A DNA stretch of 9,600 nt from JAICYJ01 sp045806525 (GTDB taxonomy: Bacteria > Actinomycetota > Thermoleophilia > Gaiellales > JAICJC01). Below the pieces are notes generated by a model. That model had not been told where the DNA came from, made no database searches, and worked only from the letters and a program-made list of their open reading frames with translations. Positions 1 to 7,957 of this stretch are shown in pieces; the stretch's first letter is position 1, and every line of letters starts with the position of its first letter. The stretch spans positions 1 to 9,600 of the forward strand of contig JBJMJD010000035.1 in the NCBI GenBank assembly GCA_045806525.1, written 5' to 3'. The translations under genes and the position numbers were made by a program.

Positions 1-152
1 CATCCGGATATCCACGATCGCCACATCCGGCTTCGCAAACCCCACCCGCCGCACCAGATCCTCCGCATTATCAACCTGGCCAACTACCTCAAACCCCGCA
101 TCCACCAACAACCGCGCCACACCCTCCCGCAACAACACCGAATCATCCGCGA
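1..152. repeat. Copy 1 of a 152-bp near-perfect direct repeat (receiver-coding segment)
   Basis: Bases 1-152 match 1227-1378 at 151 of 152 positions. The single difference is T at 85 versus C at 1311, which changes a valine codon from GTG to GTA and is silent. The similarity ends abruptly after 152. This copy encodes the N-terminal part of the receiver in the cyclase fusion. The repeat probably extends left of the window, since identity is still perfect at base 1. Confidence 0.97.
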
Positions 153-753
153 CCACCACACGCAGGGCCCTCGGCAGCGCCGCGGGCGTGCTCTGGTCGG
201 ACGCGCTGCGCAGGCTGGTGTCATGGTCGAGGCCGGCGATCTCTGCCAGATAGACGCGCTGAGGCTCCTCGAAGTCCTTGAGCTGCTGCTCACCCATGTC
301 GTGCAGGTAGATGCCGTCCAGCTCACGGCCCGCGAGCTGGTCGTGGGCGGTGTCGGACAGGAGCACCTGCCCGCCGCGACCGGCCGCGCAGATGCGGGCG
401 GCGCGGTTCACATCAAGGCCGAAGTAGCGGCCCTCCGACCGCACCGGCGTGCCGCTGTGGATGCCCATGCGCACGCGCACCGTGCCCCCCTCCGGCCAGG
501 GATGGTCGTGCAGCGCCAGCTGCGCCTCTGCCGCCGCCAGCAGCGCCGGCTCCGCGTGTGCAAAGGCGGCGAAGAAGGCATCGCCGTGCGTGTCCACGAT
601 CTCGCCGCCGTGCCGCTGGAAGCTGTCTCGCAGATGCGCCGAATGGTCGGCCAGGATCGACACGTAGTCGGCGCCCATCCTCCGCACGAGCCCGGTTGAC
701 CCCTCGACGTCGGTGAACAGCAGCGCGAGTGGATGCTCGCCGGCCGGGTTCAT
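1..753 (-). CDS. Class III nucleotide cyclase fused to a response-regulator receiver domain (partial, runs off left edge)
   Basis: Reading from the ATG at 753, 251 codons stay open to the window edge; the C-terminus is missing. Residues about 8-175 form a class III adenylate/guanylate cyclase homology domain. The metal-binding aspartates are D15 (in LFTDVEGST) and D58 (in THGDAFFAAF). The transition-state Asn and Arg are N116 and R120 (in GLDVNRAARI). The position normally holding the purine-selecting lysine is D54, so the product nucleotide (cAMP, cGMP or other) cannot be assigned. A linker (about 176-196) leads to a receiver domain starting near R198, with acidic pocket D203/D204 and putative phospho-acceptor D248. 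The ATG overlaps the stop of the upstream response regulator as ATGA, indicating translational coupling. No signal peptide or membrane segment is visible, so it is probably cytosolic. The receiver DNA nearly duplicates that of the neighbour. A LuxR-type helix-turn-helix may follow beyond the edge; that is inference. Confidence 0.9.
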   Translation of the reverse strand, partial: MNPAGEHPLALLFTDVEGSTGLVRRMGADYVSILADHSAHLRDSFQRHGGEIVDTHGDAFFAAFAHAEPALLAAAEAQLALHDHPWPEGGTVRVRMGIHSGTPVRSEGRYFGLDVNRAARICAAGRGGQVLLSDTAHDQLAGRELDGIYLHDMGEQQLKDFEEPQRVYLAEIAGLDHDTSLRSASDQSTPAALPRALRVVVADDSVLLREGVARLLVDAGFEVVGQVDNAEDLVRRVGFAKPDVAIVDIRM

Positions 754-1391
754 TGCAGGTATGTGAGTACGGCCAGGACGCGGCGGTGGTCTTCGGATGC
801 CTGGGGCAGTCCCAGCTTCTGGAAGATGCTGGTGACGTGTTTTTCGACGGCGCGTTCGGTCACCACCATCCGCTCCGCGATGCCGGTATTGGAGCGCCCC
901 TCGGCCATCAGCTCCAGCACCTCTCGCTCACGCGGCGTCAGCTCCGCCAGCGGATCATCGCGGCGGTGGCGACCCACCAGCTGGCTGACCACCGCCGGAT
1001 CCAGCGCGCTGCCACCCTGCCCCACCCGCCGCACCGCCGCGGCGAACTCGTCGATATCCGACACGCGATCCTTCAACAGGTAGCCGACACCCTCACTCGA
1101 CTCCGCCAACAGCTCCATCGCATACCCCGCCTCCACGTACTGGCTCAACACCAGCACCCCCACCTGCGGATACCGCTCACGGATCCGCTTCGCCGCACGC
1201 AACCCCTCATCCGTATGCGTCGGCGGCATCCGGATATCCACGATCGCCACATCCGGCTTCGCAAACCCCACCCGCCGCACCAGATCCTCCGCATTATCAA
1301 CCTGGCCAACCACCTCAAACCCCGCATCCACCAACAACCGCGCCACACCCTCCCGCAACAACACCGAATCATCCGCGAGCACTACCCGCAC
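750..1391 (-). CDS. NarL/LuxR-family response regulator
   Basis: This 213-residue two-domain regulator has a receiver at about 1-118, with acidic residues D7 and D8, phospho-acceptor D52 (in AIVDIRMP), a switch serine near S83 and conserved K107. A C-terminal LuxR-type helix-turn-helix spans about 148-195 and opens with LTPREREVLELMAEG. Length and layout are normal for the NarL family, whose members bind DNA as dimers after phosphorylation. The start is GTG at 1391. It lies inside the end of the kinase gene with a 10-base overlap, and the gene's stop overlaps the next ATG as ATGA. The likely partner is the adjacent HisKA_3-type kinase, the usual partner class for NarL regulators. Codon use changes inside the gene: eight leucines in residues 1-106 are TTG and none after, as if the receiver half had a different history. 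The target genes are unknown. Confidence 0.95.
   Translation of the reverse strand: MRVVLADDSVLLREGVARLLVDAGFEVVGQVDNAEDLVRRVGFAKPDVAIVDIRMPPTHTDEGLRAAKRIRERYPQVGVLVLSQYVEAGYAMELLAESSEGVGYLLKDRVSDIDEFAAAVRRVGQGGSALDPAVVSQLVGRHRRDDPLAELTPREREVLELMAEGRSNTGIAERMVVTERAVEKHVTSIFQKLGLPQASEDHRRVLAVLTYLQ
1227..1378. repeat. Copy 2 of the 152-bp direct repeat (receiver of the LuxR-type regulator)
   Basis: This is the partner of bases 1-152, in the same orientation at an offset of 1226 bases. It encodes roughly residues 5-55 of the LuxR-type regulator. Both copies are read in the same codon register, so a crossover between them would give an in-frame product and delete the intervening 1226 bases. Those bases hold most of the regulator and the cyclase domain. 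Confidence 0.97.
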
Positions 1392-4372
1392 GGGATCACC
1401 GCCGACACGCAGGTACCCGCGCCGTTGCTCTGCACGGCCAGCGTCCCGTCCAGGGCCTCGACTCGGTCGGCCAGTCCGCGCAGGCCGGTGCCGCCCAGCG
1501 GGTCAGCCCCGCCCACTCCGTCGTCGGAGACCTCGATCGTTGCCTTGCCGTCGGAGCGCATGATACGGACCGTAGCGTGTTTGGCGTTGGCGTACTTGGC
1601 AACGTTCGTGAGCGCCTCCGCCACGACGTAGTAGGCGGCTGCCTCGATCGGCGCGGGCAGTGGCTGATCGGGGAGGTCGGCCAGCTCCACCGGCAGCGGG
1701 GCGCGCGTCGCCAGCGCCTCCAGAGCCGGGCGCAGCCCCCGATCGGTGAGGATCGCGGGGTGGATGCCCCGGGCCAGCTCGCGCAGCTCCTCCAGCGCCT
1801 GGGACAGCTCCTCGCCGGCCGACTCAAGGATCTCGTCGGCCGCCGCCGGGTCGCGCTGTGCCAGCGACCGGGCCAGCCGGAGTGACAGGGACAGCGACAC
1901 CAGCCGCTGCTGGGCGCCGTCGTGCAGGTTGCGCTCCAGCCGGCGACGGGCCTCGTCGCCGGCGTTGACGATACGGGCGCGGGATCCACGCAGCTCCTCC
2001 TCGGCCCGCTTGCGCCCGGTGATGTCCCGCACGAAGGCGGTGAACAACGGCAGGTCGTCGGTTTCGATGCGGGTCACCGCGAGCTCGATCGGAAACACCT
2101 CACCGCTCGCGCGCATGCCGGTCAGCTCCACCTGGGCGCCCACCAGGCGGCCGCCGCCGCCGTGGTCGAGGTGCTGTTGCAGGCCGCGGCGGTGCTCGTC
2201 GCGCAGCTGGGGCGGGATCAGCAGGTCGGCCATGTCCTTGCCGAGCACGTCCTGCGCCCGGTAGCCGAACGTGTGCTCCGCCGCCGGGTTGAACTCCAGG
2301 ATCCGGTCTGCCGAGTCGATCGTGATGATGCAGTCGAGCGCCGACGAAAGCACCGCCGACTTGCGCGCCTCGCTCTCGGCCACCGCCGCCTCTGCCCGGC
2401 GCCGCTCGATCAGCTGGCCGACGCGATCCGCGACCGTCTCCAGCAGCTCCAGCATCTCGTCGTCGGGTCCGCGCACGTCGTCCGAGCACAGCTGCACGAC
2501 GGCGTCCACCTCTCCGGCGGCGATGATCGGGAACGCGAACGACCCGCGCCGATGGCCGGCCTGTGGGTTCGCCATCACGACCGGGTCGTCGTCGAGGTCG
2601 ACGTCCCAGCGGGACTCGGCCGTGCCACGCACGTAGGTGGCCAGGCCGGAGTCGCCGGCCGGCCGGCTGGACATGACCCGCCGGGTGAAATCGTCCGCGA
2701 CCGCGGCGGCGTCCGACCACACCGCAACCGGCACCAGCGCCTCCTGCTCGGCCTTCCAGTACACGCACGCCCAGCAGTCGAAGGTGGTGCCCAGCGCCTC
2801 CACCATCGGCTCGGCCACGTCCTCCAACCGCTCCGCCCTGGCCACCGCCCGTGCCAGAGAGAGCTGGAACCCCAACCGCCGCTCGTTGCGCCGGCGGATG
2901 GTGACGTCCTCGCCGATGCTTGTCGCTCCGATGATGCGCCCGTCACGGTCGCGGATCACGGTGTTGTTCCAGGCGATGTCGAGGATCTCGCCGCCGCGGG
3001 TGCGGATCCAGTTCTCCTCGTAGGCGAGCACGTCGTCGTTTGCCATCCGTTCCAGGAACTGCACCTCGGTGCCGTTGAACACCTCCAGCCAGTCCCGACC
3101 CATCAGCTCCTCACGCGACCAGCCGGTCAGCTCGCACAGGAAGGGGTTGGCGTAGGTGATCATGCCGGCGGTGTCCAGGCTGACGGCGATCAGCCGGACG
3201 CCCTCCAGCAGGTCGCTCAGCCGTTGCTCGGACGCGGCCACCTCGCGCAGCTGGGAGCGCAGCTCACCTGCCAGCGTCTGGTTGCGCAGCGCCAGCGAGG
3301 CGGCGGCCGTGGCCGCGCCCAGCAGAGCCGGGTCATCGAGCAGCGACGCATCGTGCGTCATCTGCAGCACTCGGCGGTCACCCCGCTCGATGGTGGTCAC
3401 CGCGCGACCCTCGCCGTCGTCGGGCCGCGCCACCAGATCGCCCTCGATGTCGACGTAGGTGTCATCTTCCGGCAGCCAGTAGACCAGCTCCAGCGTGGGA
3501 TCGCCCAGCGCGCGGCGCAGCGCGGCCCGCAGCCGCTGCGGCTCGTCGCTGGCCTCGATCTCGGCGATCAGGCCGTGCACCGCGCCGGAGCGGCCGATCT
3601 GCGTGCGCAGCAGGCCGTAGAGGAACCCCTGGGGGATCGCCGCGAGAGCGAGGCTGAACAGGTAGAACGGGATGTCGCCGGTCTGCTCGACGAACCCGGA
3701 GTAGATCGCCACCGCCCCGATCACGAACATGCAAACCGCGCCGGTCAGGTACACCGGCGCCAGCACCTGGCGGGTCGCGGCCCCGGCCGTCCGCCAGCGG
3801 CGGGCCAGGATCACCAGCACCGCCAGGATCAGGCAGATGCCGACCAGCAGGGAGGCGGCGTCGGCGTCCTTGACCAGGTCGTGGTGGTGGTCGACGAGCA
3901 GCAGGTTGTGCGCGCTGTGGCGGTCGGCGCCGTCCAGCCGCGGCTCCGTGAACGGCAGCACCAGCAGGCTCAGCACCCACGTGTCCAGGTAGACGAGCAG
4001 CGCCACGATCCGCGCATCGAGCGTGCGCAGCCGGCCGCTGGGGTAGGCCAGGATGGTGTGGACGAGCAGCCCCAGCCAGAGGATGGCGAATACCTGTCCC
4101 ACGGTGAACACCGCGTCCGTTGGCCAGTCCGTGAGCCCGTTGCAGAGCCACGACAGCGCGGTCGCGCACATCAGGGGGCCGATCAGGTTGGTGGGCCGCC
4201 TCAGCCAGGCCACCTGGCCGGCGATCATGAACGACCAGCCCACCAGCAGGCCCAGGATCAGGTACGCCGCGGTGTTGTGGTGGATGTGCGTCCTGCTCTC
4301 GCCGACCGCGATCAGGGCACTCAGCACCAGGCCGGCGACCAGCGCCGCGATCCGCAGGCGGCGCGACGTCAT
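1382..4372 (-). CDS. Membrane-bound multi-sensor histidine kinase (PAS-GAF-PAS-HisKA_3-HATPase)
   Basis: From the chosen ATG at 4372 the protein has 996 residues. Residues about 8-255 hold roughly eight hydrophobic segments, an integral membrane sensor region. Residues 260-370 look like a weak GAF-type domain. A PAS domain with PAC tail follows at about 383-495 (TYANPFLCELTGWSREEL), then a GAF domain at about 503-655 and a second PAS at about 670-790 (LEFNPAAEHTFGY). The HisKA_3 dimerisation helix carries the phospho-accepting H817 in RNLHDGAQQRLV. The ATPase domain shows the N box around N923, the G1 box SDDGVGGAD and a second glycine box GGTGLRGLADR. It should autophosphorylate and pass phosphate to the co-encoded receivers. 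The ATG overlaps the stop of the upstream receiver gene as ATGA, the reason for preferring it over an in-frame start at 4402 that would lie well inside that gene. The signal sensed cannot be read from the sequence. Confidence 0.95.
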   Translation of the reverse strand: MTSRRLRIAALVAGLVLSALIAVGESRTHIHHNTAAYLILGLLVGWSFMIAGQVAWLRRPTNLIGPLMCATALSWLCNGLTDWPTDAVFTVGQVFAILWLGLLVHTILAYPSGRLRTLDARIVALLVYLDTWVLSLLVLPFTEPRLDGADRHSAHNLLLVDHHHDLVKDADAASLLVGICLILAVLVILARRWRTAGAATRQVLAPVYLTGAVCMFVIGAVAIYSGFVEQTGDIPFYLFSLALAAIPQGFLYGLLRTQIGRSGAVHGLIAEIEASDEPQRLRAALRRALGDPTLELVYWLPEDDTYVDIEGDLVARPDDGEGRAVTTIERGDRRVLQMTHDASLLDDPALLGAATAAASLALRNQTLAGELRSQLREVAASEQRLSDLLEGVRLIAVSLDTAGMITYANPFLCELTGWSREELMGRDWLEVFNGTEVQFLERMANDDVLAYEENWIRTRGGEILDIAWNNTVIRDRDGRIIGATSIGEDVTIRRRNERRLGFQLSLARAVARAERLEDVAEPMVEALGTTFDCWACVYWKAEQEALVPVAVWSDAAAVADDFTRRVMSSRPAGDSGLATYVRGTAESRWDVDLDDDPVVMANPQAGHRRGSFAFPIIAAGEVDAVVQLCSDDVRGPDDEMLELLETVADRVGQLIERRRAEAAVAESEARKSAVLSSALDCIITIDSADRILEFNPAAEHTFGYRAQDVLGKDMADLLIPPQLRDEHRRGLQQHLDHGGGGRLVGAQVELTGMRASGEVFPIELAVTRIETDDLPLFTAFVRDITGRKRAEEELRGSRARIVNAGDEARRRLERNLHDGAQQRLVSLSLSLRLARSLAQRDPAAADEILESAGEELSQALEELRELARGIHPAILTDRGLRPALEALATRAPLPVELADLPDQPLPAPIEAAAYYVVAEALTNVAKYANAKHATVRIMRSDGKATIEVSDDGVGGADPLGGTGLRGLADRVEALDGTLAVQSNGAGTCVSAVIPCG

Positions 4373-4722
4373 TCCAGGGCTTCGGCGAGCGTGCGCCCGC
4401 ACAGCTCACCTTTGGGGACGAAGCCGCGCGCACCGCTCTCTGCGATCAGCGGCCCGAAGTCGCTGGCGTCGCGGCTCGAGGTGAGGACGATCGCGGGCGG
4501 GTCGGTGCCGCGGGCCAACACGCTGGCGACGGCGAATCCGTCCGTGTCCGGCAGCTGCACGTCCAGCAGCACCACCTCGGGGTGCAGCTCGCGCGCAGCG
4601 GTCAGCGCCGACGCGCCGTCCACCGCTTCGCCGACGATCGTATAGCCCTCCGACTGGAGCAGGGCCCGGGCCATTGCCCGGAAGCTGGGGTGATCGTCGA
4701 CGATCAGGATCGATGGCGTCAT
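4369..4722 (-). CDS. Stand-alone (single-domain) response-regulator receiver
   Basis: Read from the ATG at 4722, this is a 117-residue protein consisting only of a receiver domain. It has acidic pocket residues D9 and D10 (ILIVDDHPSF), phospho-acceptor D54 (VVLLDVQLP), switch T81 (IVLTSS) and conserved K104 (FVPKGE). There is no output domain; the gene stops about where a linker would begin. Single-domain receivers act as phosphate carriers, phosphate sinks or protein-binding switches, and which applies here is unknown. The start is chosen because the receiver's first beta-strand begins immediately after it. An ATG at 4731 is nearly as good, and neither has a clear ribosome binding site. Its stop overlaps the kinase start as ATGA. 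It is the first gene of the signalling unit, 82 bases beyond the end of the TPR gene. Confidence 0.88.
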   Translation of the reverse strand: MTPSILIVDDHPSFRAMARALLQSEGYTIVGEAVDGASALTAARELHPEVVLLDVQLPDTDGFAVASVLARGTDPPAIVLTSSRDASDFGPLIAESGARGFVPKGELCGRTLAEALE

Positions 4723-4762
4723 CGTGATCATCGTGCCACAGCGCCGGCATGCGGACGATACG

Positions 4763-4794
4763 GTTTGCCACACCCCTTGCAGGGTGTTTGCCAC
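4763..4794. repeat. 9-bp direct repeat flanking a small inverted repeat
   Basis: GTTTGCCAC occurs at 4763-4771 and 4786-4794. Between and partly overlapping the copies is a perfect 6-base inverted repeat, ACACCC at 4770-4775 and GGGTGT at 4782-4787, with a six-base loop. It sits in the 82-base gap upstream of the stand-alone receiver, where an operator for the signalling operon could lie. It has no following T-run on either strand, so it is a poor fit to an intrinsic terminator. The repeat itself is certain; a regulatory role is speculation. Confidence 0.5.
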
Positions 4795-4804
4795 GCTAAA
4801 AACG

Positions 4805-5581
4805 TTAGGGCGAGCCGGTGGTGCCGCTTGCGGTGGCGATGCCGATCAGCGGCTTCAGCTGCTTGAGCAGGGTCGTCAACTGCTTCTTGTCGGGTGCGGT
4901 CGGCTCCAGCACCAGCACGCGCTGCACGGCCCGGTAGGCGGTCTTGTAGTCCTGGACGGCCAGCGCGTCGCGGTAGATGGCGCGTTCGTAGGTTGAGTTG
5001 TCGGGCTGCAGCGCGATCGCCTTCTTCCACAGCGCGATCGCCTGCAGCACGGACTGCTGGGCCTGCTGCTGATAGGTCTGGGCCCGCTGCGTCAGGGGCT
5101 GCTGGGCGGTCGAGACCAGCGGGGCGCCGACGCTGGTGCCGAGCTTCTCACCGCCGGGTGGGAGCGGGCTGGTGGTGGTCCCGTACTGGCTGGCCAGTGA
5201 CTGCCAATAGGCGGCGTTCTGGGCCTGCTTCTGGGCTTGCGTCTCGTACAGCGTGGCCACCTGCGTGATGGTGTTTGCGTCTTTGGGACGCAGGTTCGTG
5301 TACTGCGCGTAGGCGCCCAGCGCCAGGGTCGTCTGCCCGCTGGTCTGGTAGGCGTCGCCCAGCTGGCGCCAGGCGGTGGCGTCCTTGGGGTCGGAATGCA
5401 CCTTGTTCAGCAGATCGCTGACGCTGGTGGTGCTGCCCCCGCTGGACTGGCCGAGCAGGTTGCCGAGGCTGATCCCGCCCGCGCCGGAGCCGACGCCCAG
5501 GAAGACGAAGCTGAGTGCGAATACCAGTCCAAGGAAGATGAAGACGGGCTTCTGGGTGCGTCGGATCTTTTCGAACAGCAT
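4805..5581 (-). CDS. Membrane-anchored tetratricopeptide-repeat protein
   Basis: This 258-residue protein starts with a short basic N-terminus and one hydrophobic segment (about 12-31), then a Gly/Ser-rich spacer. No lipobox or obvious signal-peptidase site is seen, so it is probably an anchored protein whose bulk lies on one side of the membrane; the side is not determined. TPR-like helix pairs lie at about 68-101 (residues W71, L74, A77, Y78, A87, A91, P99) and again at about 178-230, ending in P193 and P227. A Gln/Ala-rich stretch (about 113-180) separates them. TPR domains bind proteins, so an assembly or scaffolding role is possible, but no specific function can be assigned. The ATG at 5581 follows the amidohydrolase stop by 27 bases, with an AGGA at 5594-5597, so the two are likely co-transcribed. 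Confidence 0.85.
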   Translation of the reverse strand: MLFEKIRRTQKPVFIFLGLVFALSFVFLGVGSGAGGISLGNLLGQSSGGSTTSVSDLLNKVHSDPKDATAWRQLGDAYQTSGQTTLALGAYAQYTNLRPKDANTITQVATLYETQAQKQAQNAAYWQSLASQYGTTTSPLPPGGEKLGTSVGAPLVSTAQQPLTQRAQTYQQQAQQSVLQAIALWKKAIALQPDNSTYERAIYRDALAVQDYKTAYRAVQRVLVLEPTAPDKKQLTTLLKQLKPLIGIATASGTTGSP

Positions 5582-5608
5582 GGGTGTGAGCGTTCCTGCG
5601 GCCGGAAA

Positions 5609-6798
<1,190 letters not shown>

Positions 6799-6802
<4 letters not shown>

Positions 6803-7584
6803 GTCAGCGGCTCAGGATCGGGCTCGTCGGCGCCGCGGGCCCGCTCCACGCCCACCACGATGAAGTACGACAGCCCATACAGCACCAGCAGCGGGATGAA
6901 CTCGACGATGAACGAGATCGGGTCGACGCCGGGGAGCAGCATCGCCAGCACGGCCAGCACCACGATCGAGATCCGCCAGTGGCGCCGCATCAGCGCTGAG
7001 CTCATGATCCGCAGGCGTGCCAGCACCAGCATCACGGCCGGCATCTCGAACACGATGCCCATCGCCAGCAGCGTCAGCAGCACGAACTGGATGTAGTCCT
7101 TCGCGCGCAGCTGGTAGTTGAAAGCCTGGGTGTTGTACCCGACCAGGAAGTCGATGGCCGGGGGTACCACCAGGTACCAGCCGAAGATCACGCCGCACAC
7201 GAACAGGGCCGGGATCATCATCACCAGCGGCTTCAGGTGCTTGTGGTGCTGCTCGGCGAAGGCCGGGATCACGAACGCGTACAGCTGGTAGGTCGCGATC
7301 GGCATGGTCAGGAGCAGCGAGCTGTAGATTGCGATCGAGATCGACGTCAGGATCCCGTCCAGCGGGCTGGTGGCCAGAAACTTGTAGGGAAGTTCGGGGT
7401 GGCCGGGCGTGTTGGACGGCAGCGGGGCAGACAGGAAGTTCAGGATCGCGCCCGACTTGTAGAAGCAGACGGCGATCCCGACGGTTAGCACCGCAAGCAC
7501 CACGATGATCCGCGAGCGCAACTCGTCGAGATGCTCGACGAGCGTCAGCTGCTCATCGGGCTTGACGCGCCTGGCGCGGGCCAC
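6799..7584 (-). CDS. tatC: Sec-independent twin-arginine translocase subunit TatC
   Basis: TatC is the multi-pass receptor of the twin-arginine pathway. With TatA or TatB it recognises RR signal peptides and exports folded proteins across the cytoplasmic membrane. The 261-residue product has the expected length and about six hydrophobic helices. Near the N-terminus is the family signature LTLVEHLDELRSRI, containing the conserved glutamate that contacts the signal peptide. The mid-protein segment LPTM-like region reads MPIATYQLYAFVIPAF, and the conserved F-E-x-P of TatC appears in GIVFEMP. The hydrophilic C-tail ends in an acidic Pro/Asp/Glu stretch. The GTG start at 7584 is supported by AAGGAC six bases upstream, and the gene begins three bases after the tatA stop. 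It is evidently co-transcribed with tatA. Confidence 0.97.
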
Positions 7585-7587
7585 TTG

Positions 7588-7839
7588 CTAGTCCTTGGTG
7601 TGGTGGACCGGGCCCTGCTCGGTGGTGGGAGCCGTGTAGGACGTCGTTGCGGGCGGCTCGAGCGAGGCGGCCGGCTGCGGCGGCGCCTCGTCCTTGTCGT
7701 CGTGGCCGCTGACAGAGTCCTTGAACTCCCGGATTCCCTTTCCCAGCGACCGGCCCACTTCGGGCAGCCGCTTGGGGCCGAGCACGACCAACGCGATGAT
7801 GAGGACGATGATGAGCTGGATCGGAGATACGTCGGGCAT
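7588..7839 (-). CDS. tatA: Sec-independent twin-arginine translocase subunit TatA
   Basis: TatA oligomerises to form the transport path of the twin-arginine system. The 83-residue product has the family layout. A very short N-terminus leads into one membrane helix (about 7-21, rich in Ile/Val/Leu), and then the hinge and amphipathic helix in LGPKRLPEVGRSLGKGIREFK (about 20-41). The hinge has LG where many TatA proteins have FG. The remaining 40 residues are a polar Pro/Ala/Thr-rich tail with charged Asp/Lys residues, typical of actinobacterial TatA. It could also serve as TatB, but the Lys/Gly-rich amphipathic helix and position next to tatC favour TatA. The ATG at 7839 is preceded by only a weak Shine-Dalgarno. 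It is the first gene of the leftward operon and is divergent from sufC. Confidence 0.93.
   Translation of the reverse strand: MPDVSPIQLIIVLIIALVVLGPKRLPEVGRSLGKGIREFKDSVSGHDDKDEAPPQPAASLEPPATTSYTAPTTEQGPVHHTKD
7591..7596 (-). promoter_or_regulatory. Ribosome binding site supporting the tatC GTG start
   Basis: On the minus strand AAGGAC ends six bases before GTG at 7584 and overlaps the last codons of tatA. It is the only purine-rich match nearby, and it decides for the GTG start. Confidence 0.6.
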
Positions 7840-7957
7840 GTACCCAGAGTACCACGCGGTCGGCGAGGGAATACGGTGTGGAAGCTACACTTGAACCACG
7901 GGAGCGGCACGTCCGAGCTCGTATTCGCACCGACGTTCACCTCCCTGAGAGGAATCC
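7840..7957. promoter_or_regulatory. Divergent tatA/sufC intergenic region
   Basis: These 118 bases, the longest gap in the window, must hold promoters for both the leftward tat operon and the rightward suf operon. I see weak sigma-70-like fragments only. Rightward there is TTGAAC at 7891-7896 and TACACT at 7886-7891. Leftward there is TACTCT about six bases before the tatA ATG, which would make tatA nearly leaderless. None pairs convincingly with a second box at 16-18 bases, so I do not place exact promoters. No clear SufR or IscR-type palindrome was recognised. Confidence 0.45.
7947..7953 (+). promoter_or_regulatory. Ribosome binding site of sufC
   Basis: GAGAGGA lies four bases before the ATG at 7958, a good Shine-Dalgarno match that fixes the sufC start. 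Confidence 0.7.

Noticed and set aside
729..1631. 300-codon plus-strand open frame opposite the LuxR-type regulator
   Set aside because: It is His/Arg/Pro-rich and low in complexity, and the minus strand has a complete receiver-HTH protein. It is a shadow of the unusual codon style of the receiver segment.
4373..4402. Earlier in-frame start for the histidine kinase at 4402
   Set aside because: It would add ten Arg-rich residues and overlap the receiver gene by over 30 bases. The ATG at 4372 gives the classic ATGA coupling and leads straight into the first membrane helix.
1922..4645. 907-codon open frame on the plus strand opposite the histidine kinase
   Set aside because: The predicted protein is a featureless mix rich in Arg, His, Gln, Ala and Val with no domain. 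The opposite strand carries an unmistakable multi-domain kinase and receiver. Long antisense frames are expected in GC-rich genes.
4770..4787. Inverted repeat as an intrinsic terminator of the TPR gene
   Set aside because: The stem is only six base pairs and no T-run follows it on the minus strand, so transcription from the TPR gene into the signalling genes cannot be excluded.
4723..4794. Earlier start at 4794 for the stand-alone receiver
   Set aside because: The added 24 residues are not receiver-like and would be encoded by the repeat/hairpin DNA. The receiver's first strand begins right after the ATG at 4722.
5010..5045. Repeated CAGCGCGATCGCC in the TPR gene
   Set aside because: It encodes the two AIAL segments of one TPR helix region, so protein repetition explains it better than a DNA element.
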